Assembly (NCBI GenBank): GCA_036661515.1
Contig: JAVWYO010000099.1
Coordinates: forward strand, 1 to 7,497
DNA from: HGM05232 sp036661515
GTDB taxonomy: Bacteria; Bacteroidota; Bacteroidia; Bacteroidales; Muribaculaceae
DNA length: 7,497 nucleotides
Reading direction: 5' to 3'
Both the position numbers and the translations under genes were made by a program. Under the pieces are notes generated by a model. The model saw nothing but the letters and a program-made list of their open reading frames with translations, was not told where the DNA came from and did no database searches. Below, one piece after another: positions 6,701 through 7,497 of the stretch (position 1 is the first letter of the stretch; the number at the start of each line of letters is the position of its first letter).

Positions 6701-7355
6701 TGGCGCTTCTTATGATATTGGTTTTGGTGGTCTTGACCATGTCCTTGCATCAGGTAAAAATGTAAATATCCTTGTACTTGACACCGAAGTCTATTCTAAT
6801 ACTGGTGGCCAAGCATCTAAGGCTACGCCTCTCGGTGCTATTGCAAAATTTGCCGCATCAGGTAAGAGAATCCGCAAAAAAGACCTTGGACTTATTGCTT
6901 CTACTTATGGCTATGTTTATGCTGCACAAATAGCAATGGGAGCCGACCAAGCTCAAACACTTAAAGCAATCCGAGAAGCTGAGGCTTATGACGGACCTTC
7001 AATAATAATAGCTTATGCTCCATGTATCAATCATGGATTGAAGGCTGGAATGGGTAAAACTCAACAAGAAGAAGCAGACGCAGTTGCTTGTGGATACTGG
7101 CACTTATGGCGTTATAACCCTGCTCTTGAACTTGAAGGAAAGAATCCATTCACTCTCGACAGCAAACCTCCTGTTTGGGATAACTTTAAAGCCTTCTTAA
7201 AAGGTGAAGTACGTTATGCCTCTGTAATGAAGCAATATCCCGATGAAGCAGAACAATTGTTTGAAGCAGCAAAAGAGAATGCTCAATGGCGTTATAATAA
7301 CTATCGTCGTCTTGCTCAGCAACAATGGGGACAAGACCCTGAAGTAGCAAAATAA
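3795..7355 (+). CDS. nifJ: Pyruvate:ferredoxin (flavodoxin) oxidoreductase, single-chain
   Basis: The enzyme converts pyruvate and CoA to acetyl-CoA and CO2 in the cytoplasm, passing two electrons to ferredoxin or flavodoxin. It is the main pyruvate-oxidising enzyme of strict anaerobes. All 1186 residues are present. In order: the thiamine-pyrimidine domain with YPITPSS (30-36), QSEAGAAGA (64-72), SAR (114-116) and GFRTSHE (175-181); domain II with LYRPF (306-310) and LDRTKEPGA (329-337); the gamma-type domain with FGLGADGTVGANK (424-436) and SYDSKKSGG (455-463); the EKR-type linker; two [4Fe-4S] motifs (C690/693/696/700 and C747/750/753/757); and the thiamine-diphosphate domain with GDG (968-970), DTEVYSNTGG (996-1005) and proximal-cluster cysteines C817, C820, C845 and C1077. 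It ends at the normal core and lacks the longer C-terminal extension of the Desulfovibrio africanus enzyme. Oddities are a Cys-rich segment (905-948) and GDGAS where GDGWA is usual elsewhere. It appears monocistronic, with its own terminator. Confidence 0.97.
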   Translation: MSKEKKFLTCDGNQAAAHVSYMFSEVAAIYPITPSSTMAEYVDEWAAAGRKNIFGETVLVQEMQSEAGAAGALHGSLQAGALTTTYTASQGLLLMIPNMYKIAGELLPCVFHVSARTLASHALCIFGDHQDVMSTRQTGFAMLAEGSVQEVMDLSGVAHLATIKSRVPFINFFDGFRTSHEIQKIESLENEDLAPLIDQKALSEFRSRAMTPEKPVARGMAENPDVFFQHRESSNDFYNAVPAIVEDYMNKVSAIVGRKYGLFNYYGADDAERVIIAMGSVTEAAKEAIDHMNADGEKVGLVSVHLYRPFSAKHFLAAVPATAKRIAVLDRTKEPGATGEPLYLDVKDCFYGKEKAPLIVGGRYGLGSKDTTPAQIISVYENLALPMPKNGFTIGIDDNITFTSLPPKEEIALGGKGMFQAKFFGLGADGTVGANKNSVKIIGDNTNKYCQAYFSYDSKKSGGFTCSHLRFGEEPIRSTYLVNTPNFVACHVQAYLHMYDVTRGLQKNGTFLLNTIWEGDELAKNLPNRVKKYLAQNNITLYYINATKIAQEIGLGNRTNTILQSAFFRIAEVIPSDLAVEQMKKFIVKSYGKKGEDVVNKNYAAVDRGGEYKQLTVNPAWADLCVEDATQSNDPEFITNVVRPINAQDGDLLPVSTFKNIEDGTWEQGTAKYERRGVAAFVPQWDAENCIQCNKCAYVCPHAAIRPFVLTKAEMDKAPFGETDTLPAIGKAFTDMRFAQVVDVLDCLGCSNCVDVCPGKKGNKALVMKPLESQLDIQKNWDYCVDHVASKQHLVDVKSNVKNSQFATPLFEFSGACSGCGETSYVKLITQLFGDREMVANATGCSSIYSGSVPATPYTTNERGQGPAWANSLFEDFCEFGMGMVLANEKMRARLVNLMKDAQSCTCCSDELKGLFNEWIENCEDADKTKELADKINPLVALCDCDYCKKIKELSHFLVKRSQWIIGGDGASYDIGFGGLDHVLASGKNVNILVLDTEVYSNTGGQASKATPLGAIAKFAASGKRIRKKDLGLIASTYGYVYAAQIAMGADQAQTLKAIREAEAYDGPSIIIAYAPCINHGLKAGMGKTQQEEADAVACGYWHLWRYNPALELEGKNPFTLDSKPPVWDNFKAFLKGEVRYASVMKQYPDEAEQLFEAAKENAQWRYNNYRRLAQQQWGQDPEVAK

Positions 7356-7377
7356 TCACAACAACGATTATATTAAC

Positions 7378-7415
7378 AAGAAGCTCCCAACACAATTTGT
7401 GTATGGGAGCTTCTT
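7378..7415 (+). terminator. Intrinsic terminator after nifJ
   Basis: AAGAAGCTCCCA (7378-7389) pairs perfectly with TGGGAGCTTCTT (7404-7415). The stem continues as ACACA/TGTGT past a single bulged A at 7403, giving about 17 base pairs and a tiny loop. The hairpin begins 22 bp after the nifJ stop codon. The right arm runs into TTCTTTATTA, a modest T-rich tail, while AAGAA on the other side gives a T-rich tail on the minus strand too, so it may work in both directions. Confidence 0.85.
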
Positions 7416-7433
7416 TATTAAAAAGCTGTTTTA

Positions 7434-7459
7434 ATTATATTAGTGTCCGCTAATATAAT
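7434..7459. repeat. Perfect 10-bp inverted repeat downstream of nifJ
   Basis: ATTATATTAG (7434-7443) and CTAATATAAT (7450-7459) are perfect complements around the 6-bp centre TGTCCG. The site lies 19 bp after the nifJ terminator. It could be an operator for the next gene, a small hairpin, or a remnant or end of a mobile element. No transposase frame is visible inside the window. Confidence 0.45.
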
Positions 7460-7476
7460 GGATTAAAGCAAAGCAA

Positions 7477-7493
7477 GAACGTCGAAGACGTTC
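7477..7493 (-). repeat. GC-richer hairpin at the right edge, possible minus-strand terminator
   Basis: GAACGTC (7477-7483) and GACGTTC (7487-7493) form a perfect 7-bp stem with a 3-nt centre. Read on the minus strand, the loop is TTC closed by C-G, and the stem is followed by TTGCTTTGCTTTAA, a T-rich though interrupted tail. That is compatible with a weak terminator for a minus-strand gene entering from the right. Its symmetry could also belong to coding sequence or to a mobile-element end cut by the window. Confidence 0.35.
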
Positions 7494-7497
7494 CACT

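Noticed and set aside
7186..7395. Minus-strand 69-codon open frame across the nifJ 3' end and terminator
   Set aside because: It overlaps nifJ and the terminator hairpin. Its hydrophobic Leu/Val/Ile runs come from the complement of nifJ's Gln/Asn/Lys-rich tail, so it is not a credible gene.
1..7497. A new defence, mobile or biosynthetic gene system
   Set aside because: The genes are mostly familiar housekeeping or membrane families in independent transcription units. No gene set suggests a joint novel function.

Overview
The window looks like chromosomal core DNA from a low-GC member of the Bacteroidales. Three things point there. The encoded proteins fit that order. The genes have no Shine-Dalgarno sequences in front of their starts. 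Several genes have Bacteroidetes-type -7 promoter elements (TAnnTTTG). There is no phage, CRISPR, rRNA or tRNA, and no complete mobile element.

Layout from left to right: (1) the N-terminal third of a glycogen debranching enzyme on the minus strand, running off the left edge (1-553); (2) a minus-strand diacylglycerol/lipid kinase of the YegS/LCB5 type (756-1727, with the start placed at an internal ATG on promoter evidence); (3) a divergent plus-strand DUF308/HdeD-like six-helix membrane protein (1886-2452); (4) a small unrecognised membrane protein on the minus strand, overlapping the previous gene tail to tail by 8 bp (2445-2783); (5) a minus-strand cytidylate-kinase-like protein with a lysine-free P-loop (2840-3469); (6) a 325-bp intergenic region with a good promoter for gene 5 and an operator-like dyad in front of gene 7; (7) full-length pyruvate:ferredoxin (flavodoxin) oxidoreductase nifJ (3795-7355), followed by a strong intrinsic terminator and, at the right edge, two more perfect inverted repeats.

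Functionally, the two large enzymes sit at opposite ends of anaerobic carbohydrate use: glycogen debranching and oxidation of pyruvate to acetyl-CoA with reduced ferredoxin. Nothing shows they are co-regulated. The lipid kinase and the membrane proteins suggest envelope upkeep. The genes look like a set of independent short transcription units, not one pathway operon.

I found no convincing new multi-gene system. The points most worth a second look are a cysteine-rich segment inside the PFOR thiamine-diphosphate domain, the dyad upstream of nifJ, the promoter evidence that corrects the lipid kinase start, and the inverted repeats at the right edge, which may mark a mobile-element end or a terminator for the next gene.
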